Part shown: piece by piece, positions 10,001 to 19,256 of the stretch
Layout: the number at the start of each line of letters is the position of its first letter
Position numbering within the stretch: position 1 is the first letter of the stretch
Assembly: GCF_011058255.1 (NCBI RefSeq)
Contig: NZ_JAALFH010000067.1
Location: forward strand, 183,724-247,723
Source: Thioalkalivibrio sp. XN8
Lineage (GTDB): Bacteria > Pseudomonadota > Gammaproteobacteria > Steroidobacterales > XN24
Length of the DNA: 64,000 nucleotides
Direction: 5' to 3'
Notes under the pieces: model-generated
Seen by the model: the letters and a program-made list of their open reading frames with translations, nothing else
Told to the model about the DNA's origin: nothing
Database searches by the model: none
Made by a program: the position numbers and the translations under genes

Positions 10001-10468
10001 GACGAAGCCGTACTCGCGGCTGCTCATCCACCAGTAGCGAAAGGCGAGCCCGAGCTCGTGGTGGACCTCCTCGAAGCACACCTTGTTGCCGAGCGTGTTC
10101 TTGTAGATGTTCCGGGTCAGTGCCGGGTCGCCGGCATGCTCCGGGTTGAAGGGCTCCCAGAGTACGGGCCCGTCGGGCGCGCGAACCCGGACCAGCGTCC
10201 GGCTCCCGGTATGGCCGGCGCTCTCGTGGAGCTTGTCGACCGTGATATACGGAAACAGCGCGTGCTGCGGCGAGACCCGGCCCGCCGTCAGCCCGCCGGT
10301 GGAGGAAAGGAACAGCCAGTGGTCGTCGTCGGACACCACGCTGATGAAAAAGGGCGGCATCCGGTCGACGTTGCGGATGACGTAGCAGCGCTCGCCGGCG
10401 AGGTCGAAGAATTCGCCCTGTACGGCTGCGTTGTCAGCGACCCTCTTCGAGCCGGCTCTTGCGTCCAC
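7007..10468 (-). CDS. Beta-glucan phosphorylase, GH94-clan type (probably GH149 or GH161)
   Basis: This 1153-residue protein has no signal peptide. The N-terminal third is a beta-sandwich, followed by an (alpha/alpha)6-barrel region. A P-E-W-N-D-A-N-N segment places Asp650 where the W-N-D general acid of GH94 phosphorylases sits. The size of about 1150 residues is larger than GH94 cellobiose phosphorylases and matches GH149/GH161 beta-1,3-oligoglucan phosphorylases. The enzyme would release glucose 1-phosphate from beta-1,3-glucan oligomers in the cytoplasm, saving ATP. It leads the operon with GH17 and LacI. Distinguishing GH149 from GH161 needs an HMM search. Confidence 0.78.
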   Translation of the reverse strand: MDARAGSKRVADNAAVQGEFFDLAGERCYVIRNVDRMPPFFISVVSDDDHWLFLSSTGGLTAGRVSPQHALFPYITVDKLHESAGHTGSRTLVRVRAPDGPVLWEPFNPEHAGDPALTRNIYKNTLGNKVCFEEVHHELGLAFRYWWMSSREYGFVRRCELENQGDDRRQLELLDGLQNLLPANTPLYTQTNVSNLVDAYKWNELDPATGLALLTLYSTITDRAEPSESLKATTVFCLGLEAPTVLLSSRQVDGFRLGLPLVTEERQRGERGAYFVGAAVDLAPGGIHDWELVANTAQGQKEVVALRRELREPAELRRALARSIATGSDRLARIMAAADGFQATAEEHVTVHHYANVLFNVLRGGIFFDQYSIRSGHFARTVRHFNQPVYERNKDLLDSLPPRISLEELNNAVAGRGDAQLSRLAAEYLPITFSRRHGDPSRPWNQFAIRLHDQYGKDLLAYEGNWRDIFQNWEALAFSFPAFVGGMITKFVNGSTMDGYNPYRITQEGIDWEVEDPDDPWSYIGYWGDHQVIYLLKLLELSRRFYPDQLRGLLHERLFCYANVPYRIEPFSALLQDPQQTISYDEELGQEIERRIASLGADGKLVLDDTGEVQLVTLAEKLLVPLLAKLGNLVVDGGIWLNTQRPEWNDANNALVGHGLSMVTLCYMRRYAAFLGELVAEAGSGFALSSEVARWLEESAAALAQLRPELDREPLADTVRYRVLAELGEAAGRHRATVYRQEGLSGPVQVPAGRVTRLLDDALAAIDHSIQVNRREDGLFHSYNLVSLGHHAVGVEPLYPMLEGQVAALSAGTIAPREAAKVLETLFDSELYRPDQHSFLLYPDRELPSFLEKNRIPPADVAELPVLGRMLAEGDERLVLQDAEGCYRFSAEFRNVRDLDAEIDRLLPEYGGELEAARPALRRLYESVFRHRAFTGRSGTMFAFEGLGSIYWHMVAKLLLAAQENFFAAVDQGADEETCRRLGRLYYRIRAGIGFNKRPSDYGAFPTDPYSHTPSHAGAQQPGMTGQVKEEILARFGELGVRVRGGAARFQPALLKPREFSEAPLPFRYLDVDGCWQELEVPAGALAFTWCQVPVVYHLAETGQPVLVVTRDDGSQDRLDQPSLPAADSADLFARNGRIRRLDLNFPSTWLFT

Positions 10469-10573
10469 GAATCACCCCCAGATTGGCGCCCCCGGGGTGC
10501 CAAACGAATAGTTCGGCGCGCCTGCAGGCGCCGTCCCCCGCCCGGTTGCCCCCGAAGCCGATTCTAGTCAATA

Positions 10574-10589
10574 CTGACAGCGCTGTCAG
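10574..10589. promoter_or_regulatory. Candidate LacI-family operator (perfect 16-bp palindrome)
   Basis: CTGACAGCGCTGTCAG is a perfect inverted repeat with the central CpG typical of LacI-family operators. It lies in the 267-bp divergent gap, 105 bp upstream of the phosphorylase start and 146 bp upstream of the phosphoketolase start. A LacI regulator is encoded in the phosphorylase operon. I saw no second copy in the window. Confidence 0.7.
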
Positions 10590-10735
10590 CCAGCGGTCAG
10601 GATCCCGTCGAGAAGCATCATGTCCCCAAGGCGCAAGGCGTCAGCCAAAGTCGACGGTGGCCGGGTGCATGCGGGTGGGCGCCCTGGCCCCTCCGCCGCG
10701 CCCCGGTGCCATAGCGGTAAGCCGAGGAGAAACCC

Positions 10736-13159
10736 ATGTCGAAGGTGATTGCGGGCCGTGGCCCATTGTCGGACGAAGCGTTGCGCCACATGGACGCCTA
10801 CTGGCGCGCGGCGAATTATCTCTCCGTGGGGCAGATCTACCTGCTCGACAACCCGCTGCTGCGCACGCCACTCGAGCGGGAGCACATCAAGCCGCGCCTG
10901 CTCGGGCACTGGGGCACCTCGCCCGGCCTGAACATGTTGTGTGTGCACCTCAACCGGGTCATCCGCCGGGACGACCTGGACATGATCTACATCATCGGGC
11001 CCGGCCACGGCGGCCCGTCGCTGGTGGCGCACGCCTACCTCGAAGGGACCTACAGCGAGGTCTACCCGGAGATCAGCCAGGACGAGGAGGGGATGCGCAA
11101 GCTGTTCAAACAGTTCAGTTTCCCCGGCGGGATTCCGAGCCATGTCTCGCCGGAGACGCCGGGCAGCATCCACGAGGGCGGCGAGCTGGGCTACGCATTG
11201 AGCCACGCCTACGGCGCCGCTTTCGACAACCCGGAGCTGGTCGTGGCGTGCATCGTCGGCGACGGCGAGGCCGAGACCGGCCCGCTGGCCACCGGCTGGC
11301 ACGGCAACAAGTTCCTCAACCCGGCGCGCGACGGCTGCGTGCTGCCGATCCTGCACCTCAACGGCTACAAGATCGCCAACCCCTGCTTCCTGGCGCGCAT
11401 CCCGCAGGAAGAGCTGCAGAAGTACTTCGAGGGCATGGGTTACAAGCCGTATTTCGTGGCCGGGCACGAGCCGGACGACGTGCAGCAGCAGCTCGCGGCC
11501 GCGCTCGACACGGCGCTGGCGGAGATCCGGGAGATCCAGCGCAATGCACGCGAAAACGGCGACCTGCGCCGGCCGACCTGGCCCATGATCGTGTTTCGCA
11601 CGCCCAAGGGCTGGACCTGCCCGGCGGAGATCGACGGCAAGAAGTGCGAAGACTACTGGCGCAGCCACCAGGTGCCGATGGGCGACATGAGCACGACGGA
11701 ACATATCGCCATACTCGAGGACTGGATGAAGAGCTACCGCCCGGAAGAGCTGTTCGACGAGGACGGCCGCCTGGTCCCGGAGCTTGCCGCGCTGGCGCCG
11801 CAAGGCCCGCGCCGCATGAGCGCGAACCCGCACGCCAACGGCGGGCTGCTGCTGCGCGACCTGCGGTTGCCGGACTTCCGCGACTACGCCGTGGAGGTGC
11901 CGAGCCCCGGCGCGACCATCGCGGAGTCGGCGCGGGTGATGGGGACCTTCCTGCGGGACGTGATGAAGCGCAACCTGGATCACAAGAACTTCCGCCTCTT
12001 CAGTCCGGACGAGAACAACTCGAACCGCTGGCAGGACGTGCTCGAAGTCACGGACCGCTGTTACATGGCCGAGATCTATCCCGAGGACGACCATCTCTCG
12101 CCCGACGGCCGCGTCATGGAAGTGCTCAGCGAGCACCAGTGCCAGGGCTGGCTGGAGGGCTACCTGCTCACCGGGCGGCACGGCTTCTTTTCCTGCTACG
12201 AGGCCTTCATCCATATCGTCGACTCGATGTTCAACCAGCACGCCAAGTGGCTGAAGGTGTGCAACCACATCCCGTGGCGGCGGCCGATCGCGTCGCTGAA
12301 CTACTTCCTCAGCTCGCACGTCTGGCGCCAGGACCACAATGGGCTGAGCCACCAGGATCCCGGCTTCATCGACCACGTCGTGAACAAGAAGGCCGAGGTC
12401 ATCCGCGTCTACCTGCCGCCGGACGCCAACTGCCTGCTGTCGGTCACGGACAAGTGCCTGCGCAGCCGCAACTACGTGAACGTCGTGGTGGCCGGCAAGC
12501 AGCCGGCGCCGCAGTGGCTCACCATGGACCAGGCCATCAAGCACTGCGAGGCGGGGATCAGCATCTGGGACTGGGCGAGCAACGACCAGGACGGCGAGCC
12601 GGACGTGGTGATGGCCTGCTGCGGCGACGTGCCCACGCTGGAAACCCTGGCAGCCGTGGCGTTGCTGCGCGAGTACTTCCCCGAGATCAAGGTGCGGGTC
12701 ATCAACGTCGTCAACCTGATGAAGCTGCAGCCGCAGAACGAGCACCCCAACGGGCTGTCCGACCGGGAGTTCGACAGCCTGTTCACCACCGACAAGCCGA
12801 TCATCTTCGCCTTCCACGGCTATCCCTGGCTGATCCACCGGCTGACTTACCGGCGCACCAACCACCGTAACCTGCACGTGCGCGGCTACAAGGAGGAGGG
12901 CACCACGACCACGCCCTTCGACATGGTCGTGATCAACGACATGGACCGCTTCCACCTGTGCGAGGACGTGATCGACCGCCTGCCCCAGCTCGGCAGCCGC
13001 GCCGCCTACTTCAAGCAGAAGCTGCGGGAAAAGCTGGTCGATCACCGGCATTACATCCGCCAGCACGGCGACGACATGCCGGAGATCAGCGGCTGGGCCT
13101 GGGGGCGCAGCAAGCCGGTGGCTACGGCGGGCACTTCGACCGAGGGGGACAACGTCTGA
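10736..13159 (+). CDS. xfp: Xylulose-5-phosphate/fructose-6-phosphate phosphoketolase
   Basis: The 807-residue protein has the full length of the family. It carries the thiamine-diphosphate site (G-D-G-E-A-E-T-G-P, residues about 178-186), the G-P-G-H-G-G-P motif near residue 87 and the conserved C-terminal H-G-Y-P-W segment. It splits xylulose 5-phosphate or fructose 6-phosphate with phosphate to acetyl phosphate and an aldose phosphate. GAGGAG lies upstream of the ATG. It is divergent from the glucan phosphorylase operon and shares its upstream region, suggesting joint control. No acetate kinase is nearby. Confidence 0.95.
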   Translation: MSKVIAGRGPLSDEALRHMDAYWRAANYLSVGQIYLLDNPLLRTPLEREHIKPRLLGHWGTSPGLNMLCVHLNRVIRRDDLDMIYIIGPGHGGPSLVAHAYLEGTYSEVYPEISQDEEGMRKLFKQFSFPGGIPSHVSPETPGSIHEGGELGYALSHAYGAAFDNPELVVACIVGDGEAETGPLATGWHGNKFLNPARDGCVLPILHLNGYKIANPCFLARIPQEELQKYFEGMGYKPYFVAGHEPDDVQQQLAAALDTALAEIREIQRNARENGDLRRPTWPMIVFRTPKGWTCPAEIDGKKCEDYWRSHQVPMGDMSTTEHIAILEDWMKSYRPEELFDEDGRLVPELAALAPQGPRRMSANPHANGGLLLRDLRLPDFRDYAVEVPSPGATIAESARVMGTFLRDVMKRNLDHKNFRLFSPDENNSNRWQDVLEVTDRCYMAEIYPEDDHLSPDGRVMEVLSEHQCQGWLEGYLLTGRHGFFSCYEAFIHIVDSMFNQHAKWLKVCNHIPWRRPIASLNYFLSSHVWRQDHNGLSHQDPGFIDHVVNKKAEVIRVYLPPDANCLLSVTDKCLRSRNYVNVVVAGKQPAPQWLTMDQAIKHCEAGISIWDWASNDQDGEPDVVMACCGDVPTLETLAAVALLREYFPEIKVRVINVVNLMKLQPQNEHPNGLSDREFDSLFTTDKPIIFAFHGYPWLIHRLTYRRTNHRNLHVRGYKEEGTTTTPFDMVVINDMDRFHLCEDVIDRLPQLGSRAAYFKQKLREKLVDHRHYIRQHGDDMPEISGWAWGRSKPVATAGTSTEGDNV

Positions 13160-13278
13160 AATCGTGATCGGCGGCTATATGCCGGCGGTGTTGTACTATT
13201 CGGATGAGATCGATGGTCTCGCCGGAAATCCAGGCGGGACGCGCTTGCACGGACGGCGATCTGGCTGGAAGGAAGCGG

Positions 13279-13860
13279 ATGGGCGACAACGGCGCCGAAC
13301 ATCAGGGGCGGATTCACGCGCTGCTCGCGCGGGTTGAGCGGCAGGAACCGGAGGCGTTCGGCGAACTCGTTGCGATCGTCTACCCCGAGCTGAAACGCCT
13401 GGCGCATTTCCAGCTGACCCGGGAGCAGCCCGGACATACCCTGAACACCACGGCAATCGTGCACGAGGCCTACGTGCGTATGGCGTCCGGCAGGGGGCAT
13501 TGGGAAGATCGCAAGCATTTCCTGCGTGCGGCCTCGGCCGTGATGCGTCACCTGCTCGTGGACCATGCGCGCAGGAAGCGTGCCGACAAGCGCGGCAGCG
13601 GAAGCATCCCCGTGGAACTCGAGGAAAGCCGTGTCGAGGGAGACGACGACAGCCTGGCGGTTCTGGCGCTCGATAGCGCATTGAAGGATATCGCCGAGAT
13701 CGACCCGCGCCTGGAACAGATCGTCGAATGCCGGTACTTCGCCGGGTTGAGCGTCGAGGACACGGCGGAAGCGCTGGGCGTATCGGTCCGCACGGTCGAG
13801 CGCGACCTGCAACGCGCCAGGGCGTACCTGGCGGAAGCGATGGGCCCGGATGAACATTGA
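13279..13860 (+). CDS. ECF-type RNA polymerase sigma factor
   Basis: The 193-residue protein has sigma region 2 (about 15-100, with N-T-T-A-I-V-H-E-A-Y) and a region 4 helix-turn-helix (about 130-185, S-V-E-D-T-A-E-A-L-G-V-S-V-R-T-V). The pattern fits the ECF subgroup often found next to Ser/Thr kinases. I chose the ATG at 13279 because GGAAGGAAG precedes it; an earlier in-frame ATG exists at 13204. Its stop overlaps the TTG start of the kinase gene, so the two are probably translated together and the kinase may control the sigma factor. Confidence 0.88.
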   Translation: MGDNGAEHQGRIHALLARVERQEPEAFGELVAIVYPELKRLAHFQLTREQPGHTLNTTAIVHEAYVRMASGRGHWEDRKHFLRAASAVMRHLLVDHARRKRADKRGSGSIPVELEESRVEGDDDSLAVLALDSALKDIAEIDPRLEQIVECRYFAGLSVEDTAEALGVSVRTVERDLQRARAYLAEAMGPDEH

Positions 13861-16397
13861 GCAAATCGTTCGACATAATCGCTGACCGGATTTTCAGTGC
13901 AGCGCTGCTTCAGCCGGCCGGGGAGCGGACGCGGTTCGTGCGAGAGGAGTCGGCGGGCAACCCGCAGCTGGAACGGCGCGTCATGGCCTTGCTGGCGGCA
14001 TCGGGCACGCCGGACGACAAGCTGTTGGGTTCGTTCGATACCGCGCGCGAGACCTTGTGGCGAGCCGTCCTGGCGGAGGAAGCCACGGCAGGCGAGGACC
14101 TGTCAGGCCAATGCGTCGATGACTGGCGTCTCATCCGCCGGCTTGCGCGCGGTGGCCTGGCCACCGTCTACCTCGCCCAGAGGGCGGACGGCAACTTCGA
14201 CCAGAAGGCGGCATTCAAGGTGTTGCGCCGCGGCCTGGACACCGACGACGTCGTGGCCCGGTTCCGGGCTGAACGGCAAATCCTGTCGACTCTCGAGCAT
14301 CCGTCGATCGCGCGGATTTTCGATGGCGGCGCGCTGGAGGACGGCCGCCCGTACCTGGTGCTGGAGTTCGTCGACGGCCAGCCGATCACCCGTTACTGCG
14401 ACGAGAACGGTGTTGAGCTGCGCGGCCGCATCGAGTTGTTGATGCAGGTGCTCGAGGCGTTGCACCACGCGCACAAACACCTGGTCGTACACCGTGACAT
14501 CAAGCCCTCGAACATCCTGGTGAACGCCGAAGGCCACGTTTCGTTACTGGATTTCGGTATCTCCAAGCTGCTCGACCCGGAGGCATTGCCGGGCGGCGGC
14601 ACGCTCACTCGCACCGGCGTTGCGCTGCTTACGCCTGGTTACGGCAGCCCGGAGCAGCAGGCCGGCCGACCGGTGACGACCGCGTCGGATATCTACCAGG
14701 TCGGCCTGGTGGCCTATGAACTGATCACCGGCAAGCGCCCGTTCCGCGATCTCCGCCTGCCTGGGCAGGTTGAGACACCGCTTCCGAGCCGGTCGTTGGA
14801 CGACGGCAAGCTGCGGCGTGAAGTGATGGGGGATCTCGATGCCATCATCGGCATGGCCATGCACGACGATCCCGGCCGTCGCTACGCATCCGCGCTCGAC
14901 ATGCGCGACGATCTGCAGCGCTATCTCGATCACCGGCCGATCGTCGCCCGCCCCGACACCCTCGGCTATCGCTTCGCCAAGCTCGCGCGCCGGCGTCCCT
15001 GGATGGTTCCTGCGGTTACCGTCGGCATCCTCGCCATCGCCGGCTACCTTGCTACGCTGACCGTCTACAACCGCCAGCTCGAGTTCGAGAAGCGACGCGC
15101 GCAGGCCGCAGAGAGCTTCATGGTGGACCTGCTGCGCAGCCCGGACCCGTTCACCCCAGCGGACCCGGAACTTGGCAGCAGTATCACGGTGGTCGAGGCG
15201 CTGGATCTCGGCGTCGCACGCCTGGGTTCGGAGGATATCGAAGACCCCGCGCTGCGGGCCTCGCTGCTCGACTCGATCGCGGGCGTCTATGCGAGCCTGG
15301 ACCAGCACCGCGAGGCGATTGAACTGGGTGAAAAGGCGCTGGCAATCAAGCGCGAGCTTTACGGTGACAATGCGGGCGAAGCGCTCGCGGGGCTCGTAAT
15401 GCTCGCGCAGCAGCACCAGGCTACTGGCGACTACGCGGCGGCGCTGGTTTATCGCGAGGAGGAGCTCGCGCTAGCCAGGCGGCTGTTTCCGGAATCCCAT
15501 CCCCGGGTGGGCGCCGCGGAGACCGGCGTCGCGGCCCTGCAGGAAGCACTGGGCAACTTTGAGGAAAGCGCGCGGCTTTACGCGCTGGGCATCGACAAGA
15601 TGCGACAAGCGCCTGAGGAGCATTCCCGGCCGCTGATCAACGCCCTGGCGGCACTGTCCGGCCTGCTCGATGAGCCCGATCCGCCTGAAGCCGCGGCGCT
15701 CCTGGAGGAGGCCCGAGCCCTGGCGAACGAGCTTTTTGGCGCAGACAGCCTCTCGATGGCGTTGATCCATGTACAGGCCGCCACGGCAGCATCCAACTAC
15801 CGGGACTTCGAGACCGCAACGAGGGAGTTTCGCGCCGCGCTCGACATCTATGAAGCCCGGCTGGGGCGGCAGCACGGTGCAACGCTGACGGCCTTGAACA
15901 ACCTCGGCGTGCTTCACACGAGGGCGGGGGAGCAGGAACGTGCCGAGCAGGTGTTCCGGGAACTGCTCGAGTTGTCCGAGCAGAAGTACGGCCGCGAGCA
16001 CCGCAGCGTCGCCGTCCAGTATCAGAACCTCGGCACCGTGGTCGGCCGCCAGGGCCGCTTTGCAGAGGCTGTGCCGCTGCACCGCCAGGCCCACGAGATC
16101 TTCAACGCAACGCTGCCCGGGCATTTCATGACAGCGTATCCGCTCATCTCTCTTGCCTATGCGGACCTGCAGATAGGGGACGCGGCGGCCGCCGAACAGG
16201 CCGCCCGCCGGGCGCTGGAAATACTGGGAACATTAGATAGCCAGGCGTATGCGATCGGCGTAGCTCGCTGCCTGGCGGCCCTGGCGCTGGAAGCACAGGG
16301 CGCCGAAGCCGAAGGCGAGCAATGGATGGTCGATGCGCGCGCGCTGCTGGCGGGGCTGCCGGTGGATCCGATCTACCAGCTCGCCTGCCGGCTCTGA
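13857..16397 (+). CDS. Transmembrane Ser/Thr protein kinase with TPR repeats
   Basis: This 846-residue protein has a cytoplasmic kinase domain (about 85-365) with V-H-R-D-I-K-P-S-N as catalytic loop, L-D-F-G as Mg-binding loop and a conserved A-F-K lysine, so it looks active. One membrane helix follows (about 382-403), then tetratricopeptide repeats (about 440-840). The start codon is TTG, overlapping the sigma factor stop as TTGA. The layout predicts that an extracytoplasmic TPR sensor region controls the kinase and through it the ECF sigma factor. The targets may include the secreted proteins encoded downstream, but nothing in the sequence proves that. Confidence 0.88.
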   Translation: MSKSFDIIADRIFSAALLQPAGERTRFVREESAGNPQLERRVMALLAASGTPDDKLLGSFDTARETLWRAVLAEEATAGEDLSGQCVDDWRLIRRLARGGLATVYLAQRADGNFDQKAAFKVLRRGLDTDDVVARFRAERQILSTLEHPSIARIFDGGALEDGRPYLVLEFVDGQPITRYCDENGVELRGRIELLMQVLEALHHAHKHLVVHRDIKPSNILVNAEGHVSLLDFGISKLLDPEALPGGGTLTRTGVALLTPGYGSPEQQAGRPVTTASDIYQVGLVAYELITGKRPFRDLRLPGQVETPLPSRSLDDGKLRREVMGDLDAIIGMAMHDDPGRRYASALDMRDDLQRYLDHRPIVARPDTLGYRFAKLARRRPWMVPAVTVGILAIAGYLATLTVYNRQLEFEKRRAQAAESFMVDLLRSPDPFTPADPELGSSITVVEALDLGVARLGSEDIEDPALRASLLDSIAGVYASLDQHREAIELGEKALAIKRELYGDNAGEALAGLVMLAQQHQATGDYAAALVYREEELALARRLFPESHPRVGAAETGVAALQEALGNFEESARLYALGIDKMRQAPEEHSRPLINALAALSGLLDEPDPPEAAALLEEARALANELFGADSLSMALIHVQAATAASNYRDFETATREFRAALDIYEARLGRQHGATLTALNNLGVLHTRAGEQERAEQVFRELLELSEQKYGREHRSVAVQYQNLGTVVGRQGRFAEAVPLHRQAHEIFNATLPGHFMTAYPLISLAYADLQIGDAAAAEQAARRALEILGTLDSQAYAIGVARCLAALALEAQGAEAEGEQWMVDARALLAGLPVDPIYQLACRL

Positions 16398-16529
16398 TCG
16401 GGGCCTGACCCAGCCCCCGCAATCCGAACCGGTGCGACCCCCGATAAGGCTCCAGGCCCCACGAGGAAATATCGGTTCTTCATGTTTCGGTTTCCTGTTG
16501 CAATCCCGACAACTCGCGGGCCTTAGGTC

Positions 16530-17789
16530 TCACGCCCTGGCGATGGCTGCAACCAGGTAGCCGCGCAGCCACTCGAGCTCGTCGTCTTTCAGTCCGGCCC
16601 CCATGGTGCGCTCCGTATTGTCGGTGGAAAGCAGCAGGTGTTTGCCGGAAAGCTTGAGCGTTCGGGCATTCGTTAATTCCGAGTCCCGGTCACGGACACT
16701 GATGCTTTCGATGTCGGACAAGGGGATGACGAAGCTGCGCCGTTGCACCAGCCGATCTTCGTGGCGGACTTCCTTGCGCGTGATGATGATTCGGTTCGGG
16801 TTCTTGCGCTGCAGGTACCAGATGCCGAACGCTACGCCCCCAAGCAACAGCCCGGCGAAAACCGGGCGGAACTCCAGGTTCCATACACCCAGAAACAAGA
16901 AGAAACCGCCCATGCCACCCAAGATATAGAACACCGGCTTGGGAAGGCTGGCGGCATGAACGGTCAAGTGCAGCTCCTGTGATGCCGGATCGTCGGCGCT
17001 GCCGCGCTGCTCCACGGCCAGCGAAGGCGGTGGCGCGTTATCGTTCCAGTCGACTGCAATGCTGCCTTCATCTGCCATTTGCCTGATCGACTTGTCCAGG
17101 TCGACGGCCTGGCGAACCTCGCTGGCGCCATCGCGCGCGTCGATGGCGGGGAGACCCAGTGATGCGGCCAGTGTCTCCCACAACGGTCGCAGATCACTTT
17201 CGGCTGCGTGATGCGCCGATCGACGGGCTGCCCCTCTCGTGGTGGCGCGCTCGATCAGGTATTCCAAGACATGGCGCCGGCCGGTGGTCTTAACTGCCAG
17301 GGGAATTGTCTTGGCCTCATCCGGATGGACCAGTTCGATCACGTGCCGGAAACGCTGTTCGTCGCGTGTCACCGGGACATCACGCGTGCTCGTCTGGATT
17401 TTGTAGCGCTGCCAGCGCACACCGTTGTAGTTGGCGAGGGGCTCTGACCACTGGTGACTTTTGAGCCACCGCTTTGTCGTGACGGTCACGCTACGGCCAT
17501 CGATCACGGCGCGGCTCTCAGTCTTCCATCCCGCCAGGCCGCGCCACAGCCGACGCGAGGCCACGACAATCAGCGCCACCGGCAGGAGCGCCTTGACCGG
17601 CGCCGTATGTTCGCCGAACGCATTCTCGGGAATCAGTTCGCCGGCCATGAAGGCAAGTACCAGGAATATGGCGGCCAGTCCGAAGATCGCTATAAGGCTC
17701 CCGCCGGACCAACGCCAGGCAATCTCGAGTGGGAGCGTATTGCCATCGCTGAGTTGCTCGACGTTCAGGTGCGCGTGTTTTCTGCTCAT
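16530..17789 (-). CDS. Membrane protein of unknown function
   Basis: The 419-residue protein has two hydrophobic N-terminal helices (about 32-52 and 65-80) and another pair near 285-325. A soluble stretch separates them, and a C-terminal domain resembling a PH-like or bPH_2 fold (I-I-I-T-R-K-E-V followed by S-I-S-V-R-D) ends the protein. I do not recognise a named family. It sits 15 bp upstream of the gene ending at 17805 reading in the same direction but after it, so the two form a short operon on the minus strand. Confidence 0.6.
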   Translation of the reverse strand: MSRKHAHLNVEQLSDGNTLPLEIAWRWSGGSLIAIFGLAAIFLVLAFMAGELIPENAFGEHTAPVKALLPVALIVVASRRLWRGLAGWKTESRAVIDGRSVTVTTKRWLKSHQWSEPLANYNGVRWQRYKIQTSTRDVPVTRDEQRFRHVIELVHPDEAKTIPLAVKTTGRRHVLEYLIERATTRGAARRSAHHAAESDLRPLWETLAASLGLPAIDARDGASEVRQAVDLDKSIRQMADEGSIAVDWNDNAPPPSLAVEQRGSADDPASQELHLTVHAASLPKPVFYILGGMGGFFLFLGVWNLEFRPVFAGLLLGGVAFGIWYLQRKNPNRIIITRKEVRHEDRLVQRRSFVIPLSDIESISVRDRDSELTNARTLKLSGKHLLLSTDNTERTMGAGLKDDELEWLRGYLVAAIARA

Positions 17790-17804
17790 CTTTGCGATCC
17801 GCAG

Positions 17805-18311
17805 CTAACGGACGTTCGAGCCCCTGAAGCCGATCATTGCGTCGCACGTACCGCGCGCATCGACGAAACGCGCGACGATGCCGATCATGCCGTTGTCTTC
17901 CAGAACCCAGTTCGAGTCGATCACCGCCCAGTCCGATTCGAGGGCCTTGGCCTGGGAATCCGGCTCGCCGAATCGCTCGACCAGGATCGGCAAGACCTCG
18001 TCGTGGAAAGCCAGGCAGGTGTCGCGCTCATCGGCGATTTCCGGTCTGATCTCAGCGCCTGTCAGCCTGTTTTCAAGTTCCTCATCACCGCGCGTGAAAT
18101 CCCCGAGGTGCGGGTATATGTCGAAATTCCTGTCGGCGAAAGACAGTTTGCCGTCGGGAAAGGCTTCCAGGAGCTCGGCTTCGGTCATGCCGACCACCAG
18201 GCCTTCGAATCCTTCGAGGGCCTTTGGCTCCTCGGCTTTTGCCGCGGCCTGGTAGGCGGGCACGAGGGCAATGAACGCGGCGAGGCCAAGGACGCGGGTG
18301 ATCTTGCGCAT
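17805..18311 (-). CDS. Small secreted protein of unknown function
   Basis: The 168-residue protein has a signal peptide (residues 1-24, ending A-Y-Q-A-A-A). The mature part starts with G-L-V-V-G-M-T-E-A-E-L-L-E, a pattern seen in small periplasmic proteins with a BamE-like G-M-T helix, but the rest does not match anything I know. Two Cys may pair. It is first in a two-gene minus-strand unit with the membrane protein ending at 16530. Confidence 0.6.
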   Translation of the reverse strand: MRKITRVLGLAAFIALVPAYQAAAKAEEPKALEGFEGLVVGMTEAELLEAFPDGKLSFADRNFDIYPHLGDFTRGDEELENRLTGAEIRPEIADERDTCLAFHDEVLPILVERFGEPDSQAKALESDWAVIDSNWVLEDNGMIGIVARFVDARGTCDAMIGFRGSNVR

Positions 18312-18633
18312 GGTGATGTCCTTTTCAGTCGAGGTTCTGCGGTATTGGTCTTGCTATAAGCGCACTGGCGTTGCCCGATCCGCCATTGGGGTGCTACCCG
18401 CGAGCAGCCGCCCGACTGCCGACCCTGATTCGCGCTGTAGCCGGCAACGAACCCTTGGTGCCTCCCGGTGGCGGATTTGTCGCTGGGCTGCGCTTTAGAT
18501 GCTTGAGAGCTTTGGGAAAGCACGTCGCACCGATTCCCACGACCTGCGCCGGGAGGCGGTAATGCAGCCTGTGAGCGACTCGTAGACGCCGCCGCGCGAA
18601 ACTCAGATCGCGGTCACACCAGAGGAGAGAAGC
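18312..18633. other. Intergenic region, 322 bp
   Basis: This divergent gap separates the minus-strand secreted-protein gene from the peptidoglycan-binding-type gene. It contains TTGCTATAAG near 18350, which could serve as a weak promoter element, and AGAGGAGAGA as ribosome binding site just before 18634. No gene, repeat or RNA was recognised. Confidence 0.4.
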
Positions 18634-19224
18634 ATGCGGATAAATACTTTAGCGGCGATGTTGTTCGCAATGGCTCTGCTTCCGGGACTGGCGACTGCCG
18701 ATGAACTCACTCAGGTGATCCAACAGGATCTGGCCGCACTCGGTTACGACCCGGGAAACACTGATGGGGAAGCATCGACCAAGACGGTAGTGGCGATATC
18801 CAAGTTCCAGGCCGAAAACGGTCTCGAAGTCACGGGCGTCGCCAGTCCGCAACTCGCCGGGGTCATCAAGGCGGCGATCAGGCAACAAAACTCGCCTACG
18901 GCTACCCGCCAGCCCCGTTCGACCGCGGCGCCACCGCCACAGCAGGATCCCGCTGCGCTGGAGGCCGCCCGGCAGGCGTGCCTGCAAGAGAAGATCGCTG
19001 CCGCCCAGGCGGCCAGCAAGACCAAGCGCGGATTCGGCAGCCTGATTCGTGCCGCCACGCGCACCGCTTCGCGCTTCGCCGGAGGCGACACGGCGCGTGC
19101 CATCTCGAGCACAGCTCGCGATATATACGACGTGAACGCAACGGCTGAAGATCTATCGTCCGCGGCCAAAGATCTCGGGCTGACCGAGGACGAAATCGAG
19201 CAGTGCCGGAATCCGCAGAGGTGA
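18634..19224 (+). CDS. Secreted protein with peptidoglycan-binding-type module
   Basis: This 196-residue protein has a signal peptide (1-22) and then a PG_binding_1-like three-helix module (about 23-72) with L-A-A-L-G-Y-D-P-G-N-T-D-G and A-I-S-K-F-Q. A Pro/Ala-rich linker and a helical C-terminal half follow. The same module occurs at the C-terminus of the next gene, with most residues identical. The protein probably attaches to the cell wall or recognises a glycan; the function of the C-terminal half is unknown. AGAGGAGAG precedes the ATG. Confidence 0.72.
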   Translation: MRINTLAAMLFAMALLPGLATADELTQVIQQDLAALGYDPGNTDGEASTKTVVAISKFQAENGLEVTGVASPQLAGVIKAAIRQQNSPTATRQPRSTAAPPPQQDPAALEAARQACLQEKIAAAQAASKTKRGFGSLIRAATRTASRFAGGDTARAISSTARDIYDVNATAEDLSSAAKDLGLTEDEIEQCRNPQR

Positions 19225-19256
19225 TTCACTTGTTTTCAAGGATCAAGGGGAGTCCC

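Noticed and set aside
10459-13066. Two long frames overlapping the phosphoketolase gene on either strand
   Set aside because: The phosphoketolase frame is unambiguous with family motifs throughout; the others are low-complexity shadows.
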